Source: Lachnospiraceae bacterium UBA7093
Lineage (GTDB): Bacteria; Bacillota; Clostridia; Lachnospirales; Lachnospiraceae
Assembly (NCBI GenBank): GCA_002492465.1
Contig: DKYT01000007.1
Span: 27,682-91,681, forward strand
Length of the DNA: 64,000 nucleotides
Direction: 5' to 3'
Shown: in pieces, positions 43,764 through 51,679 of the stretch
How the letters are laid out: each line of letters opens with the position of its first letter
Numbering within the stretch: the stretch's first letter is position 1
Notes under the pieces: generated by a model
The model's input: the letters and a program-made list of their open reading frames with translations, nothing else
What the model was told of the DNA's origin: nothing
The model's database searches: none
Program-made: the position numbers and the translations under genes

Positions 43764-44630
43764 CTATGTAATAGAACCAAAAAAATTCTCATGAAGGGCA
43801 ATCTCATAATCTAATCCGATTCCCTCCGAAAAATACTCCCCTTTTAAAACCGCAAAGCCAAAGCTGTCTGTCGCCCCCTTCTCACGATCCATCATGGTAA
43901 TTCTCACCGTTCCATTCAGGGTTCCATCCGTATAATCAATCATCTCATCCGCCATTTCCCGCAACGTTTCTTCTATCCTTTGCCGCTGGTTTTCCCGTTC
44001 TCCTTCATCCTCGCTTTGATAGTCTACATACACGTACACCTGAAACAGATACGGAAATTCCTCACAAACCTTTTCCGGTCGAAGCTGAGGAAAATAAATA
44101 TGATCCTGTAAATGATAATGCATCCTTTCCTTGATCATAACCTGGGTCTTAGGCTCCCTGGGCATGGAAAACTGCCTGTACCTGCCAAACCTGAATGCAC
44201 TGTCCTCCATCCTGGCTCCGGGGATCTTTTCCATTGTCTCGTTCCAGAATTTCTGCCCATAGTATTCCTCTATCAGCTCTGAAAAATAGGAATCTATGGC
44301 TTTGCCCATCTGCTCCTTGGGCTCTCCTCCTCCGGGCAGATTGGTAAAAGTAAAAATATGCGCCTCCCCATCCGTATCCTCCCAGGTCAGCTCCCACTGA
44401 GTATAATGCGTGATAATCTCTACCTGCTCGTGCTCCTCAAAAAAGCGCTTTTCCTTTTCCATTCCAGGCGAAAGCTTATATTCTTCTCCAAAGCAGCGGA
44501 TCAATTCCTGCCTGCAAAGCTCCTGGACCGGTTCTGTACATCTTTCTTCCCTCACGTGAGCGCAGCCGCTGAGAATACAAAGAGGCAAAAAAAGCAAATA
44601 TAGAATTCCTCTCACAATATGGTCTGTCAT
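43764..44630 (-). CDS. Uncharacterised lipoprotein
   Basis: 288 residues from the ATG at 44630; GAGG is nine to ten bases upstream. The N-terminus is a lipoprotein signal ending L-C-I-L-S-G-C, so Cys18 would be lipidated. The mature part is acidic and charged without recognisable domains (R-F-F-E-E-H-E-Q-V-E-I-I-T-H-Y, Y-V-Y-V-D-Y-Q-S-E-D). It begins 11 bases after the MBL hydrolase stop. No function is proposed. Confidence 0.75.
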   Translation of the reverse strand: MTDHIVRGILYLLFLPLCILSGCAHVREERCTEPVQELCRQELIRCFGEEYKLSPGMEKEKRFFEEHEQVEIITHYTQWELTWEDTDGEAHIFTFTNLPGGGEPKEQMGKAIDSYFSELIEEYYGQKFWNETMEKIPGARMEDSAFRFGRYRQFSMPREPKTQVMIKERMHYHLQDHIYFPQLRPEKVCEEFPYLFQVYVYVDYQSEDEGERENQRQRIEETLREMADEMIDYTDGTLNGTVRITMMDREKGATDSFGFAVLKGEYFSEGIGLDYEIALHENFFGSIT

Positions 44631-44641
44631 ATCTGTTAACC

Positions 44642-45319
44642 TCAATCTGATTTAAGAGTTCTGCCCATAACCTCTTTGAATTCTTCCTTCGCCCATACTC
44701 TGTTTGCAAGAGGTTTGCCATGACCAAAGTATATTTTCAGTTTTCCCATCCTGCTGATCCGTGCCGCCGACTGCCTCATTACTTTTTCATCGGTGTAAAG
44801 CATCGACGTGGTTGGATAAAACATATTCATCAGGGCGTCGCCCACCAACAGGTTATTGCCTATTTTCAAGCCTATGGAACCTTTCGTATGACCGGGCAAT
44901 TCCATTATTCTTGCGTCTATGCCGCAGGCACGCAGATTATCCCCTTCCTTCAGCTCAATATCCGGCGTGAAAGGGTCAAGGCTGTCCTTTTCAAAACTGC
45001 TTAAGGATATTTTCCGTACTCCCTTTCCTAAAAAGGTCCTGGCAAATAGAGGCTGTTTTCGATTATCGGGTATCAAATCCATGTCCTTTGCGCTCATGGC
45101 AATGGGTATATGCAGCGCCTCTTTCAGGTAAGCCGCATTTTGGCAATGATCCATGTGTCCGTGGGTCAGTACAATCAATCCAACCTGATACTCTCTGCAC
45201 ATTTTCAAAATTTTTTCTCTGCAGGATTTCCTTCCTGTATCGATCAGGATCGCTCTGCCATTGTCAGATGCAATATAACAGTTCACATTTCCGCCTGGGA
45301 TTCGATGTATTTCAACCAC
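44642..45319 (-). CDS. Metallo-beta-lactamase fold hydrolase
   Basis: 225 residues starting at a GTG (45319) with AAGGAGG upstream. The metal site L-T-H-G-H-M-D-H is at about 52-59, the second-shell ligands L-P-G-H-T-K-G-S and G-D-A-L later, and a C-terminal Y-F-G-H-G-K-P. Members hydrolyse thioesters, lactones or phosphoesters in the cytosol; the exact substrate is unknown. It follows the ROK gene by about 50 bases and may be cotranscribed with it and the lipoprotein gene. Confidence 0.88.
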   Translation of the reverse strand: MVEIHRIPGGNVNCYIASDNGRAILIDTGRKSCREKILKMCREYQVGLIVLTHGHMDHCQNAAYLKEALHIPIAMSAKDMDLIPDNRKQPLFARTFLGKGVRKISLSSFEKDSLDPFTPDIELKEGDNLRACGIDARIMELPGHTKGSIGLKIGNNLLVGDALMNMFYPTTSMLYTDEKVMRQSAARISRMGKLKIYFGHGKPLANRVWAKEEFKEVMGRTLKSD

Positions 45320-45371
45320 TTTAAACCTCCTTGCATGTACGTTTATTAACCGCTTTCAGAGTTGGAGCACC

Positions 45372-46256
45372 TTATGTCCCAACTTTTCCATGTAACGCTC
45401 TTCTTGCCAGCTCCAAACAGCCCATAATCCCCTGATCGCCATGCAGGCTTGCCGGGACAATATAGGTCTCCATATTCTCCAGTTCCCTGGTTTGAATGTA
45501 GCCGCCAAGAAGCTCCGGCACCTTCCTTCTGATTAATCCAAAAAGCTGCTCCTGGCACATTACGCCTCCGCCCAGAATGATCAGCTCCGGCGAAAGCGTT
45601 AAAATATATCCTGTGAGCGCCTGGGCAATATAGTCCGCCTCCAGCTCCCAAACCTCCGGTCTGTGTGCAAGAACTTCTCCCTTCTGTCCCCACCGTTCCT
45701 GGATTGCCGGGCCCGACGCAAGCCCTTCCAGACAATTTTTGTGATAAAGGCATTTTCCCTCATACAGATCCGTTTCTCTTCTCTGAATCAACACATGCCC
45801 CGCTTCCGGATGGAGCATCCCATGAAGAAGTTTCCCCTCTATATAAATGCCGCCGCCAATACCGGTACCAATGGTGAGGTAGATCACACACCTTTTCCCC
45901 TTTGCCTGTCCAAAAGCCGCCTCTCCCAATACCGAAGCGTTTACATCTGTGTCAAAGCCAATGGGGCAGCCCAATGCCTTTGCAAATTCCTTCACAATAT
46001 TATAATTTCTCCATGCTGCTTTCGGCGTGGAAGTGATACAGCCATAATCAGAGGCTTCGGGATCCAGTTGGATCGGTCCAAAGCACCCGATCCCCAGCCC
46101 TTCCATTTTTCTCTCCTGAAAAAAACGAATCAACTCCGGCATAGTGACATCCGGCGTTTCAGTAGGAATCGTCACATTTTCAAATATTTCCCCTGATTCA
46201 TTCCCTATGGCGCACACCATTTTCGTTCCGCCCGCTTCCAATGCACCCAGTCTCAT
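45372..46256 (-). CDS. ROK-family kinase, fructokinase type
   Basis: 294 residues; ATG at 46256 with GGAG upstream. ATP motif G-A-L-E-A-G-G-T-K-M-V-C at the N-terminus, catalytic Asp in F-D-T-D-V-N-A, L-T-I-G-T-G-I-G-G-G-I, then the zinc-binding H-P-E-A-G-H with C-L-Y-H-K-N-C-L-E-G-L-A-S-G-P, which is the ScrK/fructokinase pattern. It phosphorylates a hexose, most likely fructose, with ATP. It has a good promoter divergent from the response regulator gene. Confidence 0.88.
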   Translation of the reverse strand: MRLGALEAGGTKMVCAIGNESGEIFENVTIPTETPDVTMPELIRFFQERKMEGLGIGCFGPIQLDPEASDYGCITSTPKAAWRNYNIVKEFAKALGCPIGFDTDVNASVLGEAAFGQAKGKRCVIYLTIGTGIGGGIYIEGKLLHGMLHPEAGHVLIQRRETDLYEGKCLYHKNCLEGLASGPAIQERWGQKGEVLAHRPEVWELEADYIAQALTGYILTLSPELIILGGGVMCQEQLFGLIRRKVPELLGGYIQTRELENMETYIVPASLHGDQGIMGCLELARRALHGKVGT

Positions 46257-46296
46257 ATATAGCTTCTCCACAACACTTTTTTGTTTTCACAAAACC

Positions 46297-46325
46297 ATTC
46301 TAGCATACCGTATCTTTTTTCTCAA
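46297..46325 (-). promoter_or_regulatory. Predicted promoter of the ROK kinase gene
   Basis: On the - strand TTGAGA (46320-46325), 17 bases, TAGAAT (46297-46302), about 40 bases upstream of the ATG. Confidence 0.65.
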
Positions 46326-46355
46326 TTATCCTTTCACTCCTGAAAACGCTTCGTA

Positions 46356-46384
46356 TTGCTTTCCCAAAGCTCCGGAATTATAAT
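46356..46384 (+). promoter_or_regulatory. Predicted promoter of the response regulator gene
   Basis: TTGCTT (46356-46361), 17 bases, TATAAT (46379-46384), 45 bases upstream of the ATG. It is divergent from the ROK kinase promoter. Confidence 0.7.
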
Positions 46385-46428
46385 GTATGAAAACCTTTTT
46401 ATCCTGCCCCACCGAAATGAAGGATCCC

Positions 46429-47121
46429 ATGGAAAAAATTTTAATTATAGACGACGACAAAGAATTATGCGCCCTGATTCAGCAAAGCATATTAATGGAG
46501 AATATCCAAGCCGACTATTGCCACTCCGGGAAATCCGGTTTTGCCAAACTGGCGGAAAATGAATATCAACTGGTCATACTGGACGTTATGATGCCCGGCA
46601 TAGACGGCTTCGAAACGCTGGAAGAAATCAGGAAAAAATACAGCCTTCCCATTTTAATGTTAACCTCTAAAAATGACAGTATCTCAAAAGTACGAGGACT
46701 CCGTGCCGGCGCCGACGATTATCTCACCAAGCCCTTTGACATGGATGAGCTGATTGCCCGCATCCTCTCTCTGATACGCCGCTATACCCGTTTTAACCAA
46801 AAGGAAGGGCAACCTGCAATTCTTCATTATGACGGTCTGACCATTGATCTGGATACCCGCCTGGTCACTACCGGAAGCGGAACCTTCCAGCTTCCTCCCA
46901 AAGAATTCGACCTGCTTTTATTTTGCGCCAAAAATCAGGGAAAGATCCTGACCAAGCAGCAGATCTATGAATCCGTGTGGGGAGAAGAATATTTCTATGA
47001 CGACAGTAACATCATGGCGGTTATTAGCAGACTGCGAAAGAAACTGGAGGAAGATCCAGGAGCTCCCAAATACATTCAAACGGTAAAAGGCATTGGTTAC
47101 CGTTTCAATAAGGAGGTGTAA
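46429..47121 (+). CDS. OmpR-family response regulator
   Basis: 230 residues from the ATG at 46429, preceded by AAGGA; earlier ATGs lack a site. The receiver domain has I-I-D-D-D-K-E-L and the phospho-acceptor in V-I-L-D-V-M-M-P-G-I-D-G, then L-T-K-P-F-D. The C-terminal winged helix has L-P-P-K-E-F-D-L-L and G-Y-R-F. It is followed three bases later by its kinase and then by an ABC transporter, the layout of bacitracin/lantibiotic stress systems. The 11-bp repeats at 48069-48112 are the likely binding site. Confidence 0.93.
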   Translation: MEKILIIDDDKELCALIQQSILMENIQADYCHSGKSGFAKLAENEYQLVILDVMMPGIDGFETLEEIRKKYSLPILMLTSKNDSISKVRGLRAGADDYLTKPFDMDELIARILSLIRRYTRFNQKEGQPAILHYDGLTIDLDTRLVTTGSGTFQLPPKEFDLLLFCAKNQGKILTKQQIYESVWGEEYFYDDSNIMAVISRLRKKLEEDPGAPKYIQTVKGIGYRFNKEV

Positions 47122-47124
47122 CAA

Positions 47125-48078
47125 TTGTACCAGGAATTTATCCTGATTCTTGCCATCATCATTGCCACCGTATCTCTCCTCGGTTCTTTCCTGATGATCC
47201 GGCGGGTTAAAACGCAAATATCAGAAATGTCAGAGGCTCTGGCGGATGTAAACGCCGGAAACGGCAACCGGCGCATTTTATCCTCCGCCCATGAGCTTAC
47301 CGCTCCCCTTGCTTATGAAATGAACAATATCATCCTATCCTATGAAAGCAGACTTTCTGCTTATCGCCGGATGGAAGAAACCAATAAACAGCTTATGACA
47401 AGCCTTTCTCACGATGTAAGAACACCTCTTACTACGCTGATCGGCTACCTTGACGCAACGCAAAAAGGCATCGTTTCCGGAAAGGAACGGGAGCAGTACC
47501 TTGAGATCGCCCGCCGCAAATCCCATGACCTGAAGGAATATATTGACATACTTTTCGACTGGTTTAAGCTGAACTCCAATGAATATGTTATGAGCATCCA
47601 AACCGTCGAGACAACAGAACTCACCCGGAATATTCTGATTGACTGGATTCCCATATTTGAAAATCAACAGATCGACTATTGTATTGATATACCCGACTGC
47701 CCCCTGTGGGCACAGCTGGATCCGGACAGCTATATGCGTATCATAAATAATTTGATTCAAAATGCTCTTTCCCACAGCCACGGCAGCCAAATCCAAATTT
47801 CCCTGTCACGCCAAGAGGCGTTTGTACAAATTCGTTTGTCCGATAATGGGGTCGGCATTGAAAAGGAAGATTTAAAGCATATCTTTGAACGGCTCTATAA
47901 ATGCGATGAAGGTCGTTCCCACAAGGGCAGCGGTCTTGGTTTATCCATCGCAGGGCAGCTGACGCAAAAAATGAACGGAACCATAAGGGCGGAAAGCACA
48001 CCGGGAAAGGGAACCTCTTTTATCCTGCTTTTTCCTTTCGATCAATCAAAAGAGGCAAGCTCCAAAATGCAAGGTTAA
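47125..48078 (+). CDS. Sensor histidine kinase of the ABC transporter cluster
   Basis: 317 residues, starting at a TTG (47125) with AAGGAGG ten bases upstream. One N-terminal membrane segment (about 4-25) is followed by a short HAMP-like linker. HisKA has S-L-S-H-D-V-R-T-P-L-T-T near 95, and the ATPase has N-A-L-S-H-S-H and H-K-G-S-G-L-G-L. There is almost no extracellular loop, so it probably senses the antimicrobial or the transporter within the membrane, as known for intramembrane-sensing kinases. The end of the gene overlaps the first operator repeat. Confidence 0.9.
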   Translation: MYQEFILILAIIIATVSLLGSFLMIRRVKTQISEMSEALADVNAGNGNRRILSSAHELTAPLAYEMNNIILSYESRLSAYRRMEETNKQLMTSLSHDVRTPLTTLIGYLDATQKGIVSGKEREQYLEIARRKSHDLKEYIDILFDWFKLNSNEYVMSIQTVETTELTRNILIDWIPIFENQQIDYCIDIPDCPLWAQLDPDSYMRIINNLIQNALSHSHGSQIQISLSRQEAFVQIRLSDNGVGIEKEDLKHIFERLYKCDEGRSHKGSGLGLSIAGQLTQKMNGTIRAESTPGKGTSFILLFPFDQSKEASSKMQG

Positions 48079-48112
48079 CGCAAGGTTACGGCAAGGTTTA
48101 TGCAAGCTTGAT
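48069..48112 (+). promoter_or_regulatory. Four tandem 11-bp operator repeats at the ABC transporter promoter
   Basis: GCAAGGTTAAC, GCAAGGTTACG, GCAAGGTTTAT and GCAAGCTTGAT run without a gap from 48069 to 48112, one helical turn each. The -10 is TAGAAT at 48122-48127 and the normal -35 position falls inside the third and fourth repeats, with no -35 consensus there. This is the plan of a promoter activated by an OmpR-family regulator. The regulator encoded upstream is the obvious candidate. Confidence 0.75.
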
Positions 48113-48148
48113 GTGCTAAGATAGAATACAGTATAAGGAGGTTTGCAT

Positions 48149-49072
48149 ATGAGTCAATACATGATCGAAACAGAAAATCTGACAAAACAATATGGCGCGC
48201 AAAAAAGTGTCGCCGATCTGAACATTCACGTAAAAAAGGGACGGATCTACGGTCTGCTTGGAAGAAACGGGGCTGGAAAAACCACCACCATGAAAATGCT
48301 TTTAGGTCTTACCGCCCCCACTTCCGGTAAAATTAAAATCTGGGGAAAAGCTTTACAGGGAAATGAAAAAAAGCTTCTGCCGCGGATCGGCAGTCTGATC
48401 GAATCCCCCGGTTTTTATCCTAACTTAACAGGCACGGAAAATCTGCGTATTTTTGCCACCCTCCGGGGCGTACCAAGTCGTCACGCCATAGAGGACGCTT
48501 TAAATCTGGTAGGTCTTCCTTATAAGGACAAAAAATTATTTTCCCAGTATTCCCTGGGGATGAAGCAGAGACTTGCTATCGCCCTTGCCGTCATGCATGA
48601 TCCGGAGCTTTTGATTCTGGATGAACCTATCAACGGGCTTGACCCCATTGGCATTGCGGAGGTGCGCTCTTTTATCCGCCAATTATGTGATGAAAAAGGT
48701 AAAACCATTTTCATTTCCAGCCATATACTTTCTGAGATTTCTCTTCTTGCAGACGATATCGGCATTATCGACCATGGCGTACTGCTGGAGGAAGAAAGCC
48801 TGGCAGATCTGGAGGCAAAAAGCAATAAACATGTGCATTTTGCTCTTTCGGATACCGCCCAGGCTGCAAGGATTCTGGAACAGGATTTTCATGAGCATCA
48901 GTTTTCCATCCAAAACGACCATGACCTGCGGCTGCATAACCTTGACCTCCCGGTAGGCAGGATCATAACTGCCTTTGTAGAAAACGACCTGGAGGTATGG
49001 GAAGCGCACACCTGCGAAGAAAGCCTGGAAGACTACTTCAAGCGGGTAACGGGAGGTGAGGGAATTGCTTAA
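48149..49072 (+). CDS. ABC transporter ATP-binding protein (BcrA/LanF type)
   Basis: 307 residues from the ATG at 48149, after GGAGG. Walker A G-R-N-G-A-G-K-T-T near 37-45, signature Y-S-L-G-M-K-Q-R-L-A-I-A, Walker B L-L-I-L-D-E-P and switch His in S-S-H-I-L-S-E. The C-terminal ~90 residues resemble the BcrA/LanF tail. With the two permeases it should expel or detach a lipid-targeting antimicrobial peptide from the membrane. The last codons overlap the first permease gene. Confidence 0.92.
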   Translation: MSQYMIETENLTKQYGAQKSVADLNIHVKKGRIYGLLGRNGAGKTTTMKMLLGLTAPTSGKIKIWGKALQGNEKKLLPRIGSLIESPGFYPNLTGTENLRIFATLRGVPSRHAIEDALNLVGLPYKDKKLFSQYSLGMKQRLAIALAVMHDPELLILDEPINGLDPIGIAEVRSFIRQLCDEKGKTIFISSHILSEISLLADDIGIIDHGVLLEEESLADLEAKSNKHVHFALSDTAQAARILEQDFHEHQFSIQNDHDLRLHNLDLPVGRIITAFVENDLEVWEAHTCEESLEDYFKRVTGGEGIA

Positions 49073-49844
49073 GTTAATTGCCTGTGAATTTCAGAAAATG
49101 AAACGGAAAAAATTATTTCAAACCGCTTTTCTCACAACCTTTCTCATGCCCCTGTTCTATTCCCTCCTGTTATCCGACTGGGATCTGGATGACATGATGT
49201 CTGTTGTCCTGACAGATAACGGCTTTCTGCTTTTGATTCCCTTGTCAGTGGTGATCGCTGCCAATCTGTTTTTTCAGGAGCATGATTATGATACGTTGAA
49301 AAACCTGATGTGCATTCCCGTTACCAAAAGGCGGCTGGCTGTGGCAAAGCTTTTTGTTCTCCTGCTTTTTGATATTGCTTACGGACTTACGGGATATGGA
49401 ATCGCTATATTGATGTGCGCCCTGAACGGCGTACCCCTGGAACGCTGGGGACTACAGCTGCTTCTTGCCCTTGGCGACGGAATCCTGCTTTGGGCAGCCG
49501 CCATGCCCTGCATTCTTTTGGTGGTCTTGTGTAATAAGTCCTACATTATTTCTGTCATTATTGCATTTTCCTATGCAGGACTCAGTTACATTCTTCGAAT
49601 TAACGATGCCTTTCTGATGGTTCCATTAGGCTTAAATTTTACCACCTTCCTTCCTGTTCCCATGATTTTCAGGTGGCTGTATCAATTTCATTCCATGGAA
49701 AATGCCGGAGAAATAATGCTCGATTTTTATCAGCGCTTTTCGCCGTACTTTGTGCCGACGCCCGTTGTTTTTGGGGTATTGATTTCGGAGGCGGTAATCT
49801 GTATCCTGCTCCTTTCCGGGATTTATCAAAAACAGAACGTATAA
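49065..49844 (+). CDS. ABC transporter permease (LanE/BcrB type)
   Basis: 259 residues; the start is a TTG at 49065, eight bases after GGGAGG (a GTG at 49056 is too close to that site). It begins L-K-L-I-A-C-E-F-Q-K-M-K-R, the N-terminal E-x-x-K-x-K/R pattern of lantibiotic-immunity permeases, and then has six membrane segments. Overlaps the ATPase gene by 8 bases and is followed by the second permease. Confidence 0.9.
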   Translation: MLKLIACEFQKMKRKKLFQTAFLTTFLMPLFYSLLLSDWDLDDMMSVVLTDNGFLLLIPLSVVIAANLFFQEHDYDTLKNLMCIPVTKRRLAVAKLFVLLLFDIAYGLTGYGIAILMCALNGVPLERWGLQLLLALGDGILLWAAAMPCILLVVLCNKSYIISVIIAFSYAGLSYILRINDAFLMVPLGLNFTTFLPVPMIFRWLYQFHSMENAGEIMLDFYQRFSPYFVPTPVVFGVLISEAVICILLLSGIYQKQNV

Positions 49845-49856
49845 GGAGGAATTTAT

Positions 49857-50687
49857 ATGCTTGCCATTATGAAAACAGAATTTCAGAAAATGAACCGATA
49901 TCATATCCTGCTGATCGGCATGATCGGCATGCTGTGTTCGCCTCTTCTTCAATTATTTTCTCAAGCTGTAGTAGCTGAAGAATTTAAAAGGGCTGACTTT
50001 AATTTTGCCGCATTGTCAGAAATGACCCTTTGGGGCAGCGCGCAGATTTTTATGCCGGTGGTCTTTACCCTGATCGGCGGCTATTTGATCAACCGGGAAT
50101 ATACCGACGATACCCTGAAAAATATTCTCACTGTTCCCATTTCCTTTCAAAAGCTTCTTGCCGGAAAGCTCGCCGCAATGGGGCTGCTCGCCCTTATTTT
50201 GGGCGTTTATTGCTGCGCGGTGACCTTGATCGTGGCAATTCTTGCAAGGCTTCCGGAAATAAGGCTTTCCCTTTTGGCGCTTAGCCTTTTACAATTTGCA
50301 GGACTTTCTTTGGGCGTTTACATCGCGGTGCTTCCCTTAATTGCCTTTTGCAGCCGAAAACCGGGACGGTTCATGGGCGGTTCCGTGGCAGCCTTTATGG
50401 CGGGGTATTGTGTCCTGTTCTTCAAATCAGGACTGCTCCGTCATGCCTATCCTTTTTCCGCGGCTTTGACACTGATCGGCTTTGACACTGCCTCTTATTC
50501 CGGCACCTCAGATCGGGGCAGCATCCCCCTGGCGATTATTTCCATGAGCACTATGCTGCTGATTTCCGTATTGCTGGTCTGCACTTCCGCCCCTCCGGAA
50601 AACCCACGCAAAGAGAAAAAATCCAAAGGCAGAAGCCTTGGTCTTCGCCCGGCACAACAGAAAAAACAAAATGTATATACACGATGA
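49857..50687 (+). CDS. ABC transporter permease (LanG/BcrC type)
   Basis: 276 residues; AAGGAGG before the ATG. Starts M-L-A-I-M-K-T-E-F-Q-K-M-N-R, like its neighbour, then six membrane segments and a basic cytoplasmic tail of about 30 residues (K-E-K-K-S-K-G-R). It completes the three-part exporter and ends at a bidirectional terminator. Substrate unknown; the gene set is like CprABC of Clostridioides, but that is inference from layout. Confidence 0.9.
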   Translation: MLAIMKTEFQKMNRYHILLIGMIGMLCSPLLQLFSQAVVAEEFKRADFNFAALSEMTLWGSAQIFMPVVFTLIGGYLINREYTDDTLKNILTVPISFQKLLAGKLAAMGLLALILGVYCCAVTLIVAILARLPEIRLSLLALSLLQFAGLSLGVYIAVLPLIAFCSRKPGRFMGGSVAAFMAGYCVLFFKSGLLRHAYPFSAALTLIGFDTASYSGTSDRGSIPLAIISMSTMLLISVLLVCTSAPPENPRKEKKSKGRSLGLRPAQQKKQNVYTR

Positions 50688-50702
50688 TGCATCTATACTG
50701 CT

Positions 50703-50752
50703 AAAAAAACTCGCCAGCCCATTTTATAAATGTGACTGGTGAGTTTTCTTTT
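50703..50752. terminator. Bidirectional terminator
   Basis: AAAACTCGCCAG (50706-50717) pairs with CTGGTGAGTTTT (50736-50747), one G-T pair, with T runs on both strands; it ends the ABC operon (+) and the RNHCP gene (-). Confidence 0.88.
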
Positions 50753-51176
50753 ACTGTAGGTTTCCATCTCCGCCCATAAGTCGGGTCATTTCCTCGATCC
50801 TTTCCAAGGGGAAGGGTGGAAGCGTCAACGGTCGCATGGCAATTGACATCAATTTCATGGGATTGTCATCCGCCGCTATTCGATTGGAGCTAAACATGCC
50901 GCACATTCTGCAGCGATGGATAATTGCCCACTCTCCGTTTTTTCTCACCCATACGGCTACCGGATCCATGTAACCACCACAGTCCGCCGCTCTGTCTCCC
51001 GGTATAAGATCTACATGCAGGCTTGTCAGACAGTTAGGACAGTGATTTCTGTGATCGCTTCCCGCCCCCTGGGGCACTACCTCTCTGCCACAGACCTTAC
51101 AGATAAACCTTTCATTACAGGCGTGATTCTTATAGTATCCCTTTTCAAAGGATCTTCTCTTATTTTCTCTATTCAA
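50751..51176 (-). CDS. RNHCP domain protein
   Basis: 141 residues, starting at a TTG (51176) with AGGAAG upstream. The domain name motif R-N-H-C-P appears as H-R-N-H-C-P-N-C, together with C-K-V-C and C-R-M-C-G-M-F, so several cysteine pairs probably bind zinc. Function of RNHCP proteins is unknown. It follows the CD3324 gene by one base and shares its promoter. Confidence 0.88.
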   Translation of the reverse strand: MNRENKRRSFEKGYYKNHACNERFICKVCGREVVPQGAGSDHRNHCPNCLTSLHVDLIPGDRAADCGGYMDPVAVWVRKNGEWAIIHRCRMCGMFSSNRIAADDNPMKLMSIAMRPLTLPPFPLERIEEMTRLMGGDGNLQ

Positions 51177-51177
51177 T

Positions 51178-51456
51178 TTATTCTTCCTTTTGATTTATAT
51201 AGCTTCTGATAATTCTCTGGATACTTTTCTCCGAAAGGCAGTAGCAATTTGCCAGCTGGCGAATGGACGTTCCCTGAAGATACTTCGCATATATGCTGTC
51301 GTTTCTTTGTTTCAGGCTGTCGCGTATGCCAGTCCTTGATCCCCAACAGCGTTTTTTACCCTTTCTTGGAATATAAAGCAATTCACCGTCAACGTACTGC
51401 CAAATCAGTTCGATCACTTCTTCCGGCAGAATATCTTCCGCTCTTATATAGCCCAT
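51178..51456 (-). CDS. CD3324 family protein with helix-turn-helix
   Basis: 92 residues; ATG at 51456 with AGGAGGG upstream. Starts M-G-Y-I-R-A-E-D-I-L-P-E-E-V-I-E-L-I, the family signature, and ends with a helix-turn-helix-like S-I-R-Q-L-A-N-C-Y-C-L-S-E-K-S-I-Q-R-I-I. It looks like a small Mor/sigma-like DNA-binding protein. The family is common in Clostridia and uncharacterised. It is transcribed with the RNHCP gene. Confidence 0.88.
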   Translation of the reverse strand: MGYIRAEDILPEEVIELIWQYVDGELLYIPRKGKKRCWGSRTGIRDSLKQRNDSIYAKYLQGTSIRQLANCYCLSEKSIQRIIRSYINQKEE

Positions 51457-51534
51457 GGCTGCCCTCCTGAAAATAATTCTTCGGATCAGCAATGGCTATA
51501 ACAATCATTCTTCCTATGTTTGCAACAGCCATCG

Positions 51535-51564
51535 CTATGCAATCACCACGGTCTCCTTCTTCAT
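51535..51564 (-). CDS. Possible 9-residue leader peptide
   Basis: ATG at 51564 with AGGAGG at good spacing opens M-K-K-E-T-V-V-I-A and stops with TAG. It lies between the promoter at 51594-51622 and the CD3324 gene. It may be a regulatory leader or the start of a decayed gene; the translation signals are strong but the peptide is too short to test. Confidence 0.3.
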   Translation of the reverse strand: MKKETVVIA

Positions 51565-51593
51565 ACAATTACCTCCTTTTTTCGTCTAACCTC

Positions 51594-51622
51594 ATTTAAA
51601 CAGATGCATAGACAGGTGTCAA
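51594..51622 (-). promoter_or_regulatory. Predicted promoter of the CD3324-RNHCP unit
   Basis: On the - strand TTGACA (51617-51622), 17 bases, TTAAAT (51594-51599). Confidence 0.7.
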
Positions 51623-51679
51623 CCTCACGTTTGGATATAGCTGAATATGTACCGGCAAGTATTGAGGATGCCCGGAATA

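Noticed and set aside
48069..48112. Short tandem repeats that might be a small CRISPR array
   Set aside because: Repeats are contiguous with no spacers and only 11 bases long; they fit a transcription-factor operator and no cas genes are present.
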